A DNA stretch of 14,013 bases, from NCBI GenBank assembly GCA_035569695.1, contig DATMMO010000168.1, forward strand, positions 1 to 14,013, given 5' to 3'. A model generated the notes under the pieces. The model had not been told where the DNA came from. It saw nothing but the letters and a program-made list of their open reading frames with translations, and did no database searches. A program made the position numbers and the translations under genes. Numbering within the stretch: position 1 is the first letter of the stretch; the number at the start of each line of letters is the position of its first letter. Shown in pieces: positions 13,271-14,013 of the stretch. This DNA comes from DASXMT01 sp035569695. Its GTDB lineage: Bacteria; Actinomycetota; Acidimicrobiia; Acidimicrobiales; RAAP-2.

Positions 13271-13702
13271 GATGGTGAATACGAGCCCAGTCCCGCAGCA
13301 TGGGTACGCGACCAGGTAGCCGAGTATGAGAGCTCCGGTGGCATCCGGGGGACGACCCTGCGTGACATGCCCGTGGTCGTGCTGACCTCGCGGGGCGCCA
13401 AGTCCGGGAAGATCCGCAAGTCCCCGCTGATGCGGGTCGAGCACGACGGCAGCTACGCCATCGTCGCATCCAAGGGCGGGGCACCGGAACATCCGGTCTG
13501 GTACTACAACGTGGTGGGCGATCCCCACGTCGAGCTGCAGGACGGTCCGGTGAGACAGGACATGTTCGCCCGCGAGGTGACCGGTGCGGAGAAGGCGACG
13601 TGGTGGGATCGGGCGGTGGCCGCGTATCCCGATTACGCCGATTACCAGGCGAAGACGGACCGCCAGATTCCGGTGTTCGTGCTGGAGCCGATGGCGTCCT
13701 GA
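13262..13702 (+). CDS. Deazaflavin (F420)-dependent nitroreductase family protein (Ddn/DUF385 type)
   Basis: A 146-residue split-barrel protein, the normal length for the Ddn family. The N terminus GEYEPSPAAWVRDQVAEYESSGG (5-27) is followed by VLTSRGAKSGKIRKSPLMRVEHDGSYAIVAS (40-70), the phosphate-binding R-G-x-K-S/T-G-K-x-R-x-x-P-L segment that holds F420. GGAPEHPVWYYNVVGDPHVELQDG (72-95) is the other family hallmark. Members reduce quinones or nitroaromatics with F420H2; some relatives act in other F420 or flavin reactions, so the native substrate is unknown. A longer frame opens upstream, but the ATG at 13262 matches the family start. CAAGCT lies 6 nt upstream as a weak -10. No F420 biosynthesis gene is in the window. 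Confidence 0.92.
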   Translation: MPLDGEYEPSPAAWVRDQVAEYESSGGIRGTTLRDMPVVVLTSRGAKSGKIRKSPLMRVEHDGSYAIVASKGGAPEHPVWYYNVVGDPHVELQDGPVRQDMFAREVTGAEKATWWDRAVAAYPDYADYQAKTDRQIPVFVLEPMAS

Positions 13703-13730
13703 CCGAGGGTCAGGTCGATGGTCAGATTCG

Positions 13731-14013
13731 TCAGTCGGACGTGAGCGCCGCGACGACGAGTTCGGTGTCGCTCAGGTCCCTGAGCACCAGGTCCGCTCCC
13801 AGGGCCTCGAGCTCAGCGAAGTCGTGCCGTCCGGTCGAGACCAAGAGGCAGTGGGCGCCGCCGGCGCGTGCGCATTCGAGGTCCCGAGGCGTATCGCCCA
13901 CGATCCAGGTCTGGGCCGGGAGGAACTCGGTCCCGCGCAGCTCACGTTGCCGATTCCAGGCCAGCGAGAGCAGCTTTCGGCGGTCGGAGTGGCCCTCGCC
14001 GTACGCGCCCGCT
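13731..14013 (-). CDS. HAD-superfamily hydrolase, C-terminal part (5' end outside window)
   Basis: The frame is open from the right edge to TGA at 13731-13733, giving the last 93 residues. WIVGDTPRDLECARAGGA is the HAD motif IV strand with the Gly-Asp-x-x-x-Asp metal-binding acids. It is followed by CLLVSTGRHDFAELEALGADLVLRDLSDTE, the usual HAD C terminus (TG, then a helix and GAD-V-L-DL). This is the phosphoglycolate phosphatase-like group; the substrate is unknown. The nucleophile motif (DxDGT) and cap would lie to the right of the window. It is convergent with the Ddn-type gene, with only 28 bp between stops, too short for a separate terminator. Confidence 0.85.
   Translation of the reverse strand, partial: AGAYGEGHSDRRKLLSLAWNRQRELRGTEFLPAQTWIVGDTPRDLECARAGGAHCLLVSTGRHDFAELEALGADLVLRDLSDTELVVAALTSD

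Overview
The window comes from a high-GC Gram-positive genome, almost certainly an actinomycete (Actinomycetota). Evidence: GC-rich third codon positions throughout, a CrgA-type cell-division protein beside a PabA/TrpG glutaminase, a Ddn-type (F420-linked) nitroreductase-family protein, and several starts that carry a -10 hexamer 6-7 nt upstream instead of a Shine-Dalgarno, as expected for leaderless actinobacterial transcripts. The Thr/Val/Pro pentapeptide tail at the left edge is a style I associate with Acidimicrobiia. That placement is inference; no rRNA or tRNA is present to anchor it.

Layout, left to right. 1-62: the last codons of a + strand protein with a TTVPP-repeat tail. 98-679 (-): pabA/trpG, with crgA (742-1041, +) divergent from it. 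This arrangement is the same as the mycobacterial crgA/trpG/pknB neighbourhood, so the edge protein may be PknB. 1126-2307 (-): acetyl-CoA acyltransferase (thiolase). 2498-2959 (+): divergent PaaI-type hotdog thioesterase; the 190-bp gap between the two holds a three-half-site operator candidate. 3075-3851 (+): ComF-like phosphoribosyltransferase with a zinc-finger N terminus. Its 3' end overlaps by 70 bp the 3' end of a - strand pair: an unrecognised 357-aa protein with a possible PD-(D/E)XK-like active site (3782-4855) and, 15 bp upstream, a beta-class TSPPY DNA methyltransferase with an extra C-terminal domain (4871-6409). 6626-8914 (-): large cytoplasmic-type arylsulfatase. 9020-10606 (-): APC-superfamily amino-acid permease. 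10786-11556 (+): class I SAM methyltransferase. 11626-13137 (-): second APC permease. 13262-13702 (+): Ddn/DUF385-type protein. 13731 to the right edge (-): C-terminal part of a HAD hydrolase.

How the genes may work together. pabA and crgA are housekeeping. The thiolase/thioesterase pair suggests acyl-CoA metabolism under shared control. The methyltransferase plus unknown protein look like an operon and a candidate restriction-modification-like or epigenetic module, with the ComF-like protein tail-to-tail beside them. The permease and sulfatase are co-oriented 105 bp apart and may serve uptake and desulfation or use of small organic compounds. No mobile element, CRISPR array, tRNA or rRNA was seen. 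No gene-free stretch exceeds 300 bases; the longest gaps are 6410-6625 (216 bp), 2308-2497 (190 bp) and 10607-10785 (179 bp), and each holds promoter- or operator-like structure.
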